Shown here piece after piece: positions 7,731-15,269 of a stretch of DNA of 22,941 bases. This DNA is from Clostridiales bacterium (lineage in GTDB: Bacteria > Bacillota > Clostridia > Christensenellales > CAG-138), in the NCBI GenBank assembly GCA_004558525.1, contig SFCQ01000024.1, positions 1 through 22,941 on the forward strand. The letters run 5' to 3'. The position numbers and the translations under genes were made by a program. The stretch's first letter is position 1. Every line of letters starts with the position of its first letter. Under the pieces are notes generated by a model. The model was not told where the DNA came from. It did no database searches and worked only from the letters and a program-made list of their open reading frames with translations.

Positions 7731-9041
7731 ATGGAAAGCAATGCTCATGGCAGGATCTCCGGCCGCATATGGTTTTCAGCCATATTCTTCGGGCTTATAG
7801 GTCAAATAGCATGGATAGTTGAAAACATGTATTTCGCCACATTTGCCCAGGACATATTCTCAAACTCCGGCAGGGCCGATATGGCGTATCTTGTAACCAC
7901 GCTCATGGTCGTGTTCTCTGCGTTGACCGCAACGATAACAACGGTAATAGCCGGCGGCCTTTGCGATAAGGCGGGCAAGCGCAAGCCGTTCATAGCTTAC
8001 GGCTATATAGCATGGGGATTTACGATAATGCTGTTTGCCCTGCTTCCCATGAGCGTTACCGAGGCTAATCTGGCGCTTGTAGCCACGCTGCTCGTTGTGT
8101 TCGATTGCATAATGACCGTTGCAGGCTCCACGTCAAACGACGCCGCCTTCAACGCATGGGTAGCGGATAACACCAGCCCCAGCAACAGGGGCCGCGTGAA
8201 TTCGGCGCTTTCCGTATTGCCCGTGTTCGCAGTTGTGATAGTGTTTATAGGCCTTGGCAGCATGTATGACCCAAGCGCCGCCTCAAACAGCACATTCTTC
8301 ATAACGCTTGGCATCATCCCTCTGCTCGCCGGCATAATAGCCATATTCTTTCTAAAGGATTCCAGGGATATACAAAAGATAAGCGGAAAGGCGGCGTTTT
8401 CAGATTTCCTTTATGGCTTTAGATTTGATGTTGTAAAGGGCAATCCCATGCTTTATATATGCCTTGCTGCGGCCTGCATAATCGGCATTGCGCAGCAGAC
8501 ATTCTTTTCATATCTTATCAACTTTTTATGCATAACCCTTGGACTTGGCGACGGCTTTGTTGTGCCTATGGCGGTAATAATAGTAGCTTCGGCGCTATTT
8601 ACCGGCATATTCGGCGCGCTTTCGGATAGATTCGGCAGGAGGCGCTTCCGCATGCCGCTGCTGATAATAACCGTTGCCGGCATAGTTTCCTTCTATCTGC
8701 TGCAATATATGTCCGGCCCTGCAAAAACGCTTGCTGTTTATATCGGCGGCACGCTTATGATGGGCGGCATACTCTCGCTTACGGGCAGCTTCACATCAAC
8801 GTTCCAAAACTACATTCCTTCCGGATACGAAGGCCGCTATCAGGGCGTGCGCATGTGCTTTATGGTGCTGCTCCCGATGATAGTAGGGCCTGTGATATCG
8901 CTAATGATAGGGCTTGACGCCATGGGCCTTAACGGCGATAACTTTGTGCCGCCATATTCGGTATTCCTCGCGGCGGCAATAGTAGCATGCATAGCGGCCC
9001 TGCCTATACTCATAATGAACAAAAAGGCAACCAAAGAATAA
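7731..9041 (+). CDS. MFS transporter, 12-helix, substrate unknown
   Basis: A 436-residue membrane protein with about twelve hydrophobic helices in two halves. Each half has a loop 2-3 motif A of the major facilitator superfamily: GGLCDKAGKRKPF near residue 77 and GALSDRFGRRRFR near 290. The block FNAWVADNTSPSNRGRVNSAL after helix 4 resembles the GPH/SLC45-like branch that often carries sugars or glycosides, but I would not name a substrate. It is divergent from surE. AAGGAAGG lies ten bases before the ATG. It is followed by a hairpin into which a dispersed repeat appears to be inserted. Confidence 0.88.
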   Translation: MESNAHGRISGRIWFSAIFFGLIGQIAWIVENMYFATFAQDIFSNSGRADMAYLVTTLMVVFSALTATITTVIAGGLCDKAGKRKPFIAYGYIAWGFTIMLFALLPMSVTEANLALVATLLVVFDCIMTVAGSTSNDAAFNAWVADNTSPSNRGRVNSALSVLPVFAVVIVFIGLGSMYDPSAASNSTFFITLGIIPLLAGIIAIFFLKDSRDIQKISGKAAFSDFLYGFRFDVVKGNPMLYICLAAACIIGIAQQTFFSYLINFLCITLGLGDGFVVPMAVIIVASALFTGIFGALSDRFGRRRFRMPLLIITVAGIVSFYLLQYMSGPAKTLAVYIGGTLMMGGILSLTGSFTSTFQNYIPSGYEGRYQGVRMCFMVLLPMIVGPVISLMIGLDAMGLNGDNFVPPYSVFLAAAIVACIAALPILIMNKKATKE

Positions 9042-9066
9042 AATACTGCTTATAGCATTGTAAAAA

Positions 9067-9089
9067 CGGGCGGCTCCTATGGCCGCTCG
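9067..9089 (+). terminator. Stem-loop after MFS gene, possibly split terminator
   Basis: CGGGCGGC (9067-9074) pairs with GCCGCTCG (9082-9089), one pair being G-U, with a 7-base loop and five A's in front. The expected T-run is missing: the repeat copy begins two bases later. A CTCGTTTATTTT sequence that would complete the terminator occurs at 9311-9322, beyond the repeat. Confidence 0.55.
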
Positions 9090-9090
9090 T

Positions 9091-9292
9091 GAGAGTGTCG
9101 AAAAAGTGGCTGAACGCCACTTTTTCGAGTTTTCACGGGTTTTGCCTCTCGCATTAGCTCCCGGGCGGCAAAACCCGCAAAGTACGAAAACCTGAAGGTT
9201 TTCATCCGTTCTGATGTGCATGCCGTCAGAGCCGGAATATAGCTTAAGGGGCAGCCGCCCCTTAACAGCCCCAGGGTTTATCGACAAACTGA
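9091..9292 (+). repeat. Dispersed palindrome-rich repeat, copy 1
   Basis: A ~200-bp element repeated at 10450-10650 in the same orientation, with most positions identical. It contains five hairpins in series: TCGAAAAAGTGGC pairing 9098-9110 with 9116-9128; an 11-bp stem 9136-9146 with 9167-9177; a short stem 9186-9203; a 6-bp stem 9211-9229; and a 9-bp stem 9244-9265. Ends carry an inverted TGTCGA-type sequence, and flanking GGCCGCTCGT / ACGAGCGGCC extend this in copy 1. No protein is encoded. It resembles a MITE or REP-like element. The transposase needed to move it is not in the window. Confidence 0.85.
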
Positions 9293-9323
9293 CGAGCGGC
9301 CCCAAGGGGGCTCGTTTATTTTG
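9292..9323 (+). terminator. Rho-independent terminator downstream of repeat copy 1
   Basis: ACGAGC (9292-9297) pairs with GCTCGT (9310-9315), with an inner CCCC/GGGG stem and a two-G bulge, followed by TTTATTTT on the plus strand. It would stop transcription coming from the MFS gene through the repeat. It has no U-run on the minus strand. Confidence 0.65.
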
Positions 9324-9338
9324 ATAGTAGGAGCCGTT

Positions 9339-9510
9339 TATGCTCGATCCATGGTACCATCAGTTGAGAAGGGTACACAAGCCCTAAAGGCCAGCTTTGG
9401 GACGTTTCTGCGTTCTCGTCGCTTGAATTACCTCCGGTAGTCCTGCGCTCCTCGGCCTTGAACCGCCCTCAAATCAGGCTCTTTAGGGTCGGAGAGTTTT
9501 AAGGAGCATA
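9339..9510 (-). ncRNA. Candidate structured RNA, about 172 nt
   Basis: The segment folds into nested, mutually compatible helices. The ends pair as TATGCTC/GAGCATA (9339-9345 with 9504-9510). An inner 8-bp helix is CCCTAAAG/CTTTAGGG (9382-9389 with 9481-9488). Inside it are a bulged 7-bp hairpin (9455-9479), a 4-bp helix (9400-9403 with 9440-9443) enclosing two small hairpins (9410-9422 and 9429-9439), and outside it a 5-bp hairpin (9354-9358 with 9372-9376). The minus strand is favoured because loops are then purine-rich and neighbouring genes read that way, but this is not certain. I could not find a clear promoter or U-run terminator. The shape could fit a known multibranched Bacillota RNA such as the raiA motif, but I cannot confirm any family. 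Confidence 0.5.
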
Positions 9511-10195
9511 CAGTATGACAGAGCAAGGAAAACGAGCGAAGGAATACTGGCGGTACCGTCAATACCCAGCCGAGTCCGGCAGCGGTCTTTATCTCCGCCC
9601 TGCAATAGCTGCATATCTTTTTGCCGACTATTGGCAGCGGCGCACCGCAGTTTGGGCAGTTGAATCCGCGCACCTCACCGCTAATATTGCCGCTGTAAGC
9701 CGCTATGTATTTCAGCGTGAGCCTCACCTGTTGTTTTTCGCTTTCTTTATCCATGTATTCCGCGGCAGCCTGAAAATTAAGCACCCTGTCCCGTTCTTTA
9801 TCGTCATAGCCGGAAAGCACCGCCTTATGCACGTTAACGCCGTCCATAACGTCTCTTGGCATAGTAAAGGGGATACGTTCCCTGAATTGATCCGATATAC
9901 CGTCGCAAAAAAGCACGCGCTGCTGCCTTGCACTTTCAAGATATGTGCGCGCATCGTTTTTGACGCGGTTCAGTACCATAACGGCATTGTATTCCGGAAA
10001 ATCGCGCTTTATCCTTGGCATAGGCAGCTCGCCCGCAGAGGATAGCGAGCGCGCCTCGTCTGTGCGCATGGAGCTTTGGCTACGCAAAAGCATAGCTATA
10101 TACGAAAGCACATTACCGGCGTTCCTTATCAGCCGCACAACATAGAAAACCACCGACAATAGCGCTATGCCTATAGCTATGTATACCCAAGTCAT
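9428..10195 (-). CDS. Membrane-anchored zinc-ribbon protein, C-terminus probably altered
   Basis: A 255-residue protein. It has one N-terminal membrane helix (VYIAIGIALLSVVFYVV), a soluble domain of about 145 residues, and a zinc ribbon with cysteines at 180, 183, 195 and 198 (CPNC and CSYC). The arrangement resembles Tim44-like or other zinc-ribbon membrane proteins of Clostridia, but I do not know its function. The start at 10195 is chosen because GGAGG precedes this ATG by six bases; an upstream in-frame GTG lacks a site. After WVLT (near 213) the sequence becomes an unrelated 42-residue tail, the last 27 codons of which overlap the candidate structured RNA. I infer that the original stop was lost or replaced when the RNA/repeat region joined. 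It lies 36 bases after the gene remnant upstream. Confidence 0.65.
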   Translation of the reverse strand: MTWVYIAIGIALLSVVFYVVRLIRNAGNVLSYIAMLLRSQSSMRTDEARSLSSAGELPMPRIKRDFPEYNAVMVLNRVKNDARTYLESARQQRVLFCDGISDQFRERIPFTMPRDVMDGVNVHKAVLSGYDDKERDRVLNFQAAAEYMDKESEKQQVRLTLKYIAAYSGNISGEVRGFNCPNCGAPLPIVGKKICSYCRAEIKTAAGLGWVLTVPPVFLRSFSLLCHTVCSLKLSDPKEPDLRAVQGRGAQDYRR

Positions 10196-10230
10196 AATAC
10201 CCTCCGCCACAAAAACCGCCCGGCCTTTAT

Positions 10231-10449
10231 TCAGCCATGCCGAAAGCTCCTCGTCCTAAACGCGCCATATCCGCTTATCTCACACGTTTCCATGCCGTGT
10301 ATAAGCGAGAGCTGCTCCTTAGCATATATGGCTGTCAGTTTATCGTTCAGCTTGCCGCGCGCCTCATAGCTTACATTATAATATTCTTTGCCCGGATAAG
10401 CTATCTGTTTTTTCTTGACTATGCCGCGCAATAATGCCTGGTATCCTTC
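10231..10449 (-). pseudogene. C-terminal remnant of a gene cut by repeat copy 2
   Basis: An open frame continues out of the repeat's first hairpin. A GTG inside that hairpin could start an 82-residue product whose first dozen residues (ATSHFFDTLEG) are repeat sequence. The rest, about 70 residues from GYQALLRGIVKKKQ onward to EISGYGAF, reads like real coding sequence but I do not recognise it. No Shine-Dalgarno precedes the GTG. An unused AAAGGAGG site is found on the minus strand just beyond the far side of the repeat (10652-10659), after nagB. I infer that an intact gene began there and lost its 5' end when the repeat arrived. Confidence 0.5.
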
Positions 10450-10650
10450 GAGAGTGTCGAAAAAGTGGCTGGTCGCCACTTTTTCGGGTTTTCACGGGTT
10501 TTGCCTCTCGCATTCGCTCCCGGGCAGCAAAACCCGCAAGGTACGAAAACCTAAAGGTTTTCATCCGTTCTGACGTGCATGCCGTCAGAGCCGGAATATA
10601 GCTTAAGGGGCAGCCGCCCCTTAACAACCCCAGGTTTTTCGACAGGCTGA
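10450..10650 (+). repeat. Dispersed palindrome-rich repeat, copy 2
   Basis: Same orientation and nearly the same sequence as the copy at 9091-9292. All five hairpins are kept. The first has stem 10457-10468 with 10475-10486, and its loop changed from TGAAC to TGGTC. In the fourth hairpin a C-G pair replaces a U-G pair, a change that preserves pairing. The ends show TGTCGAAAAA at the left and its complement TTTTTCGACA at the right, a 10-bp terminal inverted repeat. It lies between nagB and the gene remnant. Confidence 0.85.
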
Positions 10651-10690
10651 TCCTCCTTTGTTTTTCCGCAGCAAATATAGAAGCTCCTTA

Positions 10691-11410
10691 TTATTTGGCC
10701 AGGCAAAAATCGCATATCACGGTAACGTTATCATGCAGCTGCAAAAAGCTCGCCGGCGCATGCGTATCTATATCGCCGTACACGGCCTTTGCAACAGCCT
10801 CCCTCTTGGCTTCGCCCGAAGCGAGCAGGACTATCTTTTTTGCCTTGAGTATCCCCGCCATTCCAAGCGTGACAGCATACTCAGGCACAGCCTGTGCTGA
10901 GGCAAAGTTCCTGCTGTTCGCCATGCGCGTGCTCTGGCTTAGCTTGACAACATGCGTCGCCGCAACAAGCTTGTCCGCCGGTTCGTTAAAGCCTATGTGG
11001 GCGTTTACTCCTATGCCAAGCAGCTGTATATCCGCACCGCCAAGCCTTTTATAAAGCATATCATAGCGCATACATTCCTGCTGTATATTTTTATTTAATC
11101 CATCAGGCACATATGTGTTGCGCACATCTATATCTATATTGTTAAAAAACATATCGTTCATAAAGCGCCTGTAGCTGTTGGGGTCGTTTTCGCCAAGGCC
11201 GACATATTCGTCAAGATTGATGCTCTTTGCTGCCGCAAACGATACCCTTCCCTGCCGGTACGCTTCTATAAGCCTTTTGTATGTGCCTATGGGCGTGCTT
11301 CCCGTTGCAAGGCCAAGCACCGCGTCATTTTTGCTTTTGAGCGTTTGTATAATCATCTCCGCCGCGCAAACGCTCAGCTCGTCGTAGTCCGCGGCCCTTA
11401 TAACTTCCAT
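10691..11410 (-). CDS. nagB: Glucosamine-6-phosphate deaminase
   Basis: A 239-residue enzyme converting glucosamine 6-phosphate to fructose 6-phosphate and ammonia, the last step of amino-sugar catabolism. Seen: LGLATGSTPIGTY phosphate-binding loop (32-44), INLDEY with the catalytic aspartate (near 67), and LGIGVNAHIGFNEP (131-144) with His138 and Glu143. The usual glycine before that histidine (NGH) is alanine here (NAH), an uncommon but possibly tolerated change. Length matches Bacillus-type NagB. The ATG at 11410 is preferred to one six bases upstream because GGAG is seven bases from it and the N-terminus aligns with relatives. It has its own promoter; no nagA is nearby. Confidence 0.95.
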   Translation of the reverse strand: MEVIRAADYDELSVCAAEMIIQTLKSKNDAVLGLATGSTPIGTYKRLIEAYRQGRVSFAAAKSINLDEYVGLGENDPNSYRRFMNDMFFNNIDIDVRNTYVPDGLNKNIQQECMRYDMLYKRLGGADIQLLGIGVNAHIGFNEPADKLVAATHVVKLSQSTRMANSRNFASAQAVPEYAVTLGMAGILKAKKIVLLASGEAKREAVAKAVYGDIDTHAPASFLQLHDNVTVICDFCLAK

Positions 11411-11473
11411 ACCCATGCTCCATATAGTTTTCTTGATAGTATTTTACATGGCTGATAATTATTTGCCAATTAT

Positions 11474-11502
11474 ATTATATATCTTATGCCCTGTTTCGGC
11501 AA
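11474..11502 (-). promoter_or_regulatory. Promoter of nagB
   Basis: On the minus strand TTGCCG (11497-11502) and TATAAT (11474-11479) are separated by 17 bases, in the spacer shared with the divergent DUF58 operon. Confidence 0.75.
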
Positions 11503-11552
11503 GTATTGCGTTGTTATACATATATTCGATGTTACTTTGTTAATATCACTTG

Positions 11553-11581
11553 TTGACTTGGGTTTGTTGTTATTTTATAAT
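11553..11581 (+). promoter_or_regulatory. Promoter of the DUF58-MoxR operon
   Basis: TTGACT (11553-11558) and TATAAT (11576-11581) are separated by 17 bases. The start codon of the DUF58 gene follows 34 bases later after a long G-run Shine-Dalgarno. Confidence 0.8.
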
Positions 11582-11614
11582 AAATAACAGGCTTTATAAG
11601 GGGGGGATAATGAT

Positions 11615-12715
11615 ATGACCGCTGCTGATATGACCGCAACCATCATTGTTCTCTTTGCCGCCGCGGTCGTTGCTCTCGAATGCATATGGGCGGTGCTCTC
11701 GCTGAAGCACCTGTCCTGCGTAGCAAAATTCAGCACTGATCTGACCGAGCCCAATGAGCCTGTTATCCAATCCGTTACAATCAAGAATACCTGGTTTTTT
11801 CCCATAATGTATTGCGGCGCCCTGTATCAGTATACAAAAGGCTTCGGCATAGCTGAAGATGAGCGTAATTCAGAGCTTTTATCAGCAGGCATAGGCGGCG
11901 CGCCCAAGTTCGAGTATACAACATATCTTAAGCCGCACACGCGCAAAACCGTAAAGGTCAGCTTTATATTTGCAAAGAGGGGAAAGTATAGCTTTGGCGA
12001 GCACATAATAGAAGCCGGCGACGTACTCGGCATCAGCTCAAAAACAAGGCGGCGCATACGGCGGGACAGTATCGTTGTGATGCCATACAGGTGCAAGGAC
12101 CAGGCCATACTGCGCACGCTCGGCGGCTTTATGGGCGATGTCTCGGTAAGAAGATTCATATATGAAGATCCCATATTGACCATCGGCTGCCGCGACTATA
12201 CGGGCAAAGAGCCGATGAAGAACATATCCTGGCAGCATACGGCGCGCGCCGGCAAGGTGCTTGTCAATCAATATGACCACACGGCGGAATCCAACGTTTG
12301 CATCGTGTTAAACATAGACGGTGACAGCAGGTTTGATATAGAGCGCTGCTATGAGATAACAAGAAGCGTATGCGAGGAGCTTGAAAAGCGCAAGATAGCA
12401 TACGAATTCTTTACAAATGCAGACCTTGAGGGCCCTCTCGGCAACAAATTCAGCTGGGTAGAGGAGGGTCTCGGCAGGCGCCATTTTGGCACGATAATGT
12501 ACGGGCTCGGCTGCTCGCGCTGCATATGCCGCCACCCGTTTGGCTGGCTTATAGAGCAATGCAAAAAGCGCAGGAGGGTAGCGCTGAGCTATATCGTAAT
12601 AACGCCTGAATTATCCGCCGACGCAAAGCTCAGGCTCAACGAGCTGCAGGCTATATCCGAATTTGAACTTTGCGTGCTGGAAGGCCATGCCTCCAGTCAG
12701 GAGGGTGCGGCATGA
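11615..12715 (+). CDS. DUF58 domain protein
   Basis: A 366-residue protein with one N-terminal membrane helix (about 8-28), then a beta-rich region and the DUF58 core. The core shows the conserved block IGCRDYTGKEPMKNISWQHTARAGKVLVNQYD (near 190-225), equivalent to the D-x-x-x-x-I-x-W-x-x-x-A family motif. DUF58 proteins have a von Willebrand-like fold and work with MoxR ATPases, probably as part of a membrane-associated chaperone or assembly system. Its stop overlaps the next start in ATGA, so the two are translationally coupled. The G-run Shine-Dalgarno is eight bases before the ATG. The role in this organism is unknown. Confidence 0.87.
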   Translation: MTAADMTATIIVLFAAAVVALECIWAVLSLKHLSCVAKFSTDLTEPNEPVIQSVTIKNTWFFPIMYCGALYQYTKGFGIAEDERNSELLSAGIGGAPKFEYTTYLKPHTRKTVKVSFIFAKRGKYSFGEHIIEAGDVLGISSKTRRRIRRDSIVVMPYRCKDQAILRTLGGFMGDVSVRRFIYEDPILTIGCRDYTGKEPMKNISWQHTARAGKVLVNQYDHTAESNVCIVLNIDGDSRFDIERCYEITRSVCEELEKRKIAYEFFTNADLEGPLGNKFSWVEEGLGRRHFGTIMYGLGCSRCICRHPFGWLIEQCKKRRRVALSYIVITPELSADAKLRLNELQAISEFELCVLEGHASSQEGAA

Positions 12716-13962
12716 GCATATTGTTTGCAATAAAGCTGGCGTGCGAATTGTGCGTATTCGCGTCCGCATTGAGCCTTTTGCCCTGGTGGAAGGGCGCGGA
12801 AACCCTGCTGCTTTCAAGCGCGGGGATAGGCTTTGTATCAGCCTGGCTTTCAGCCATATTGAAAAGGTATAATATAGCCCGGTTTTTGCCGTTTCTTCTT
12901 TATGCGCTGCTTTTGCCGCTATGCGCGAGCCCATTGCAGATAATAGGCGTTGCCGCAATGCTCATATATTCGCTGGTACCCGCCATAAGGCGCAGCTATT
13001 TGATAGAATACTGGGAATACCGTAAGCTCTATATAGGCACGTCGATAGCGTTTGTTGTCATGAGCTGTGTCGCCGCGGTTGCAAAGCCGTTTGACAGCGT
13101 AGTCATCTCAAATTGCATGTTTTTGTACATCATATTCGGCGCATATGTGCTCAGGCAGATAAGAAGCCCGTTTTTGGATAAGCGCTCGCGCGTTATGGAT
13201 CTGCTGTGCCTTTCCGCGCCATTCTTGATAGTATGGGTCGTCTTGAGCATTATTGAATGGTTCGGCAAGCAGGATCTTACCATACTGAGCATATTGATAA
13301 ATATAGTAGTAGCACCGTTCACAATTATAATAGTAATTATAGCAAAGCTTGGCTACTTTATAGCCACTAAGCTTACCTCACCAGGCCGTACCCCCTCCAC
13401 CGAGATAGAAATTCTGCCTGACCCTTCCGAAGCTGCAGGCAATGCCCAGGCTATGGAAACGCCTGCCCCTCTTGCAAGCATCGAACCGGCGCGTTATCCT
13501 TCCGGCTTTGATCTTGAAGCGCTTTTAAAGTATCTTCCATATATTCTTATAGGTTTGGTTGTAATTGCCATAGCTGCATGGCTGCTTTCAAAGCTGTTCA
13601 ACAGCTACAAGGTGCAGCATAACGGGAAGCAGGGCCAGTCAATAGATGTTATTGAAGAAGCAGAGGACCCCGATACAAGGCGCAAGCTGAAGCGCCAGCG
13701 GGACGCGCGCGGCAGGATAAGGCAGATATACAAAAGCTACCTTGCATATATAAACAAAAGAGTGTGTCATGTTTTTCCTGATAATACCAGCCTTGACGTG
13801 CTGCTGCGCTCCGCCGCTGATGATGACGGCGAATCAAACGGGCTGCGCGAGCTTTACATACGAGCACGATACAGTGAAAACGAGTCTTTTACAGATGACG
13901 ACATAAAAAAGGCAAAGCGTCACCTGAACAGCATAAAAGCGATTAGGCAAAAGCGCAAATAA
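12712..13962 (+). CDS. Polytopic membrane protein of the MoxR/DUF58 operon
   Basis: A 416-residue protein with about seven membrane helices in the first 240 residues, a proline-rich linker, another helix (YILIGLVVIAIAAWLLSKLF, near 285-305), and a charged C-terminal domain. This domain includes IRQIYKSYLAYINKR and ends LYIRARYSENESFTDDDIKKAKRHL. The layout matches the membrane component of MoxR/DUF58 loci, and the C-terminus is like DUF4129. No transglutaminase core motif is seen, unlike many partners. The start is set by the ATGA overlap with the DUF58 gene and by AGGAGG a few bases upstream; an earlier in-frame ATG lies inside that gene. Confidence 0.75.
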   Translation: MSILFAIKLACELCVFASALSLLPWWKGAETLLLSSAGIGFVSAWLSAILKRYNIARFLPFLLYALLLPLCASPLQIIGVAAMLIYSLVPAIRRSYLIEYWEYRKLYIGTSIAFVVMSCVAAVAKPFDSVVISNCMFLYIIFGAYVLRQIRSPFLDKRSRVMDLLCLSAPFLIVWVVLSIIEWFGKQDLTILSILINIVVAPFTIIIVIIAKLGYFIATKLTSPGRTPSTEIEILPDPSEAAGNAQAMETPAPLASIEPARYPSGFDLEALLKYLPYILIGLVVIAIAAWLLSKLFNSYKVQHNGKQGQSIDVIEEAEDPDTRRKLKRQRDARGRIRQIYKSYLAYINKRVCHVFPDNTSLDVLLRSAADDDGESNGLRELYIRARYSENESFTDDDIKKAKRHLNSIKAIRQKRK

Positions 13963-13992
13963 TACCGAGCTTAGCTCTGAAAGGATACTGAA

Positions 13993-14919
13993 ATGGATAC
14001 CAAGGTCGTAAAGGATTTTACCGAACGCATCACTAAGAACTGCGCCAAGGTCATACTTGGCAAGGAGGAAGTAATACGGCAGATTATAGTATGCTTCCTT
14101 GCGGGCGGCCATGTGCTGCTTGAGGACGTGCCTGGCACGGGCAAGACAATGCTGTTCAGGGCGTTTTCAAAAAGCATAGGCGGCAGCTTTAAGCGCATAC
14201 AGTTCACGCCTGACCTTTTGCCCTCAGACCTGACCGGCATCAACTTTTACAATCAAAAGGAATCCCGCTTTGAGTTCCGCAAGGGCCCGCTTTTTGCCAA
14301 CATAATACTGGCGGACGAAATAAACCGCGCCACGCCGCGCACACAGTCCGCGCTTTTGGAAAGCATGGAGGAAAAGCAGATAACCGTTGACGGCAACACC
14401 TATCCTATGGATAGGCCATACATGGTAATGGCTACGCAGAACCCGCTTGAATCATACGGCACCTTCCCACTGCCGGAAGCGCAGATAGACCGCTTTTTCA
14501 TGCGGCTCAGCATGGGCTATATGCTGCGCGAAGACGAGCTTAAGGTATTGTGCAGGCCTTCCACCATATCCATATTGGAAACGCTGCCCACAGTAGCGCA
14601 GCTAAGCGAGTATGAGCCTTTGGCAAAGATATGCGAAGGCGTTGAGGTGTCTGACGATGTTGCAGGCTACATAATGGATATAGTTGAGCATACCCGTGAC
14701 GACAGCAGGGTGCTTATGGGCGTTTCCACAAGGGGTGCGTTGGCGCTGTACCGTGCGGCGCAGATAACCGCCGCAATGGACGGCCGCAGCTACGTTATAC
14801 CTGAAGATGTTAAAAAGGAGGCTTTGCCTGTTTTAGGCCACCGCATAGCCTCAAGCATAGCCGACGCCGAAGAATACATAAGCGGCATGCTCAGCAGGAT
14901 AGCCGTTCCTTTAGAATAA
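13993..14919 (+). CDS. MoxR-family AAA+ ATPase
   Basis: A 308-residue ATPase. Walker A is VPGTGKT (46-52), Walker B ILADEIN (105-111), sensor 1 ATQNP (147-151), and a sensor 2-type arginine lies in GVSTRGAL near 245. MoxR enzymes remodel or insert cofactors into partner proteins, acting with the DUF58 proteins encoded next to them. The gene order DUF58, membrane protein, MoxR is the reverse of the commonest layout, in which MoxR comes first. AAAGGA precedes the ATG by seven bases. The spacing of 30 bases from the previous stop supports one operon. Confidence 0.93.
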   Translation: MDTKVVKDFTERITKNCAKVILGKEEVIRQIIVCFLAGGHVLLEDVPGTGKTMLFRAFSKSIGGSFKRIQFTPDLLPSDLTGINFYNQKESRFEFRKGPLFANIILADEINRATPRTQSALLESMEEKQITVDGNTYPMDRPYMVMATQNPLESYGTFPLPEAQIDRFFMRLSMGYMLREDELKVLCRPSTISILETLPTVAQLSEYEPLAKICEGVEVSDDVAGYIMDIVEHTRDDSRVLMGVSTRGALALYRAAQITAAMDGRSYVIPEDVKKEALPVLGHRIASSIADAEEYISGMLSRIAVPLE

Positions 14920-14930
14920 TTGCATACAGT

Positions 14931-15019
14931 CTGTCCGCTATGCGGAACAGCATGACTATGTGCATCAGGAGGAAAGGCGAAGCTGCTGCCCTTTGACGGC
15001 GCGGCAGCGCCTTTTCTTT
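14931..15019 (+). terminator. Terminator region after the MoxR gene
   Basis: A small hairpin (14931-14950, with one bulged A) is followed by a larger one in which AAAGGCG (14973-14979) pairs with CGCCTTT (15008-15014) and an inner CTGC pairs with GCAG. The end is CTTTTCTTT on the plus strand. Beyond this, 15020-15231 holds no gene I can support. Confidence 0.6.
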
Positions 15020-15231
15020 ACCGCCGCCGTTACGATGTATCAGCCCTTCATATCCCCTCTTCCAAAATGCGGTATATCAATCCCATATACGCCTGCACAA
15101 TGCCTTAAGCGGCGCGCCGCAGCACCCTGACGTATCAAAAAGGCGGTGCAGACAGCTTACAGCTTCTATCTTAAAGCTTCTGCCCACACGCCGAAACTCA
15201 TTGACGCCGGCTGTCATTCAGGCACGAAAGC

Positions 15232-15269
15232 AAAACAAAGCGGATGCCGTGTGGCATCCGCTTTGTTTT
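15232..15269 (-). terminator. Terminator of tRNA-Asn
   Basis: A perfect 17-bp stem (15232-15248 with 15253-15269) with a 4-base loop begins at the last base of the tRNA CCA end and ends on the minus strand in TTTGTTTTGC. It is unusually long and directly abuts the tRNA. Confidence 0.85.

Noticed and set aside
9491..9560. Plus-strand start (AAGGAG then ATGACAGAG) near 9514
   Set aside because: The site looks good, but the frame is antisense to the zinc-ribbon gene, and the AAGGAG is part of the candidate RNA's closing helix. The product has no recognisable domain.
9091..10650. CRISPR array
   Set aside because: Only two long copies with unequal, gene-containing spacing; no regular short repeat-spacer pattern and no cas genes.
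15020..15231. Possible decayed minus-strand ORF containing an in-frame stop
   Set aside because: A short coding-like stretch can be read, but it has a stop in the middle, no start signal and no recognisable family.
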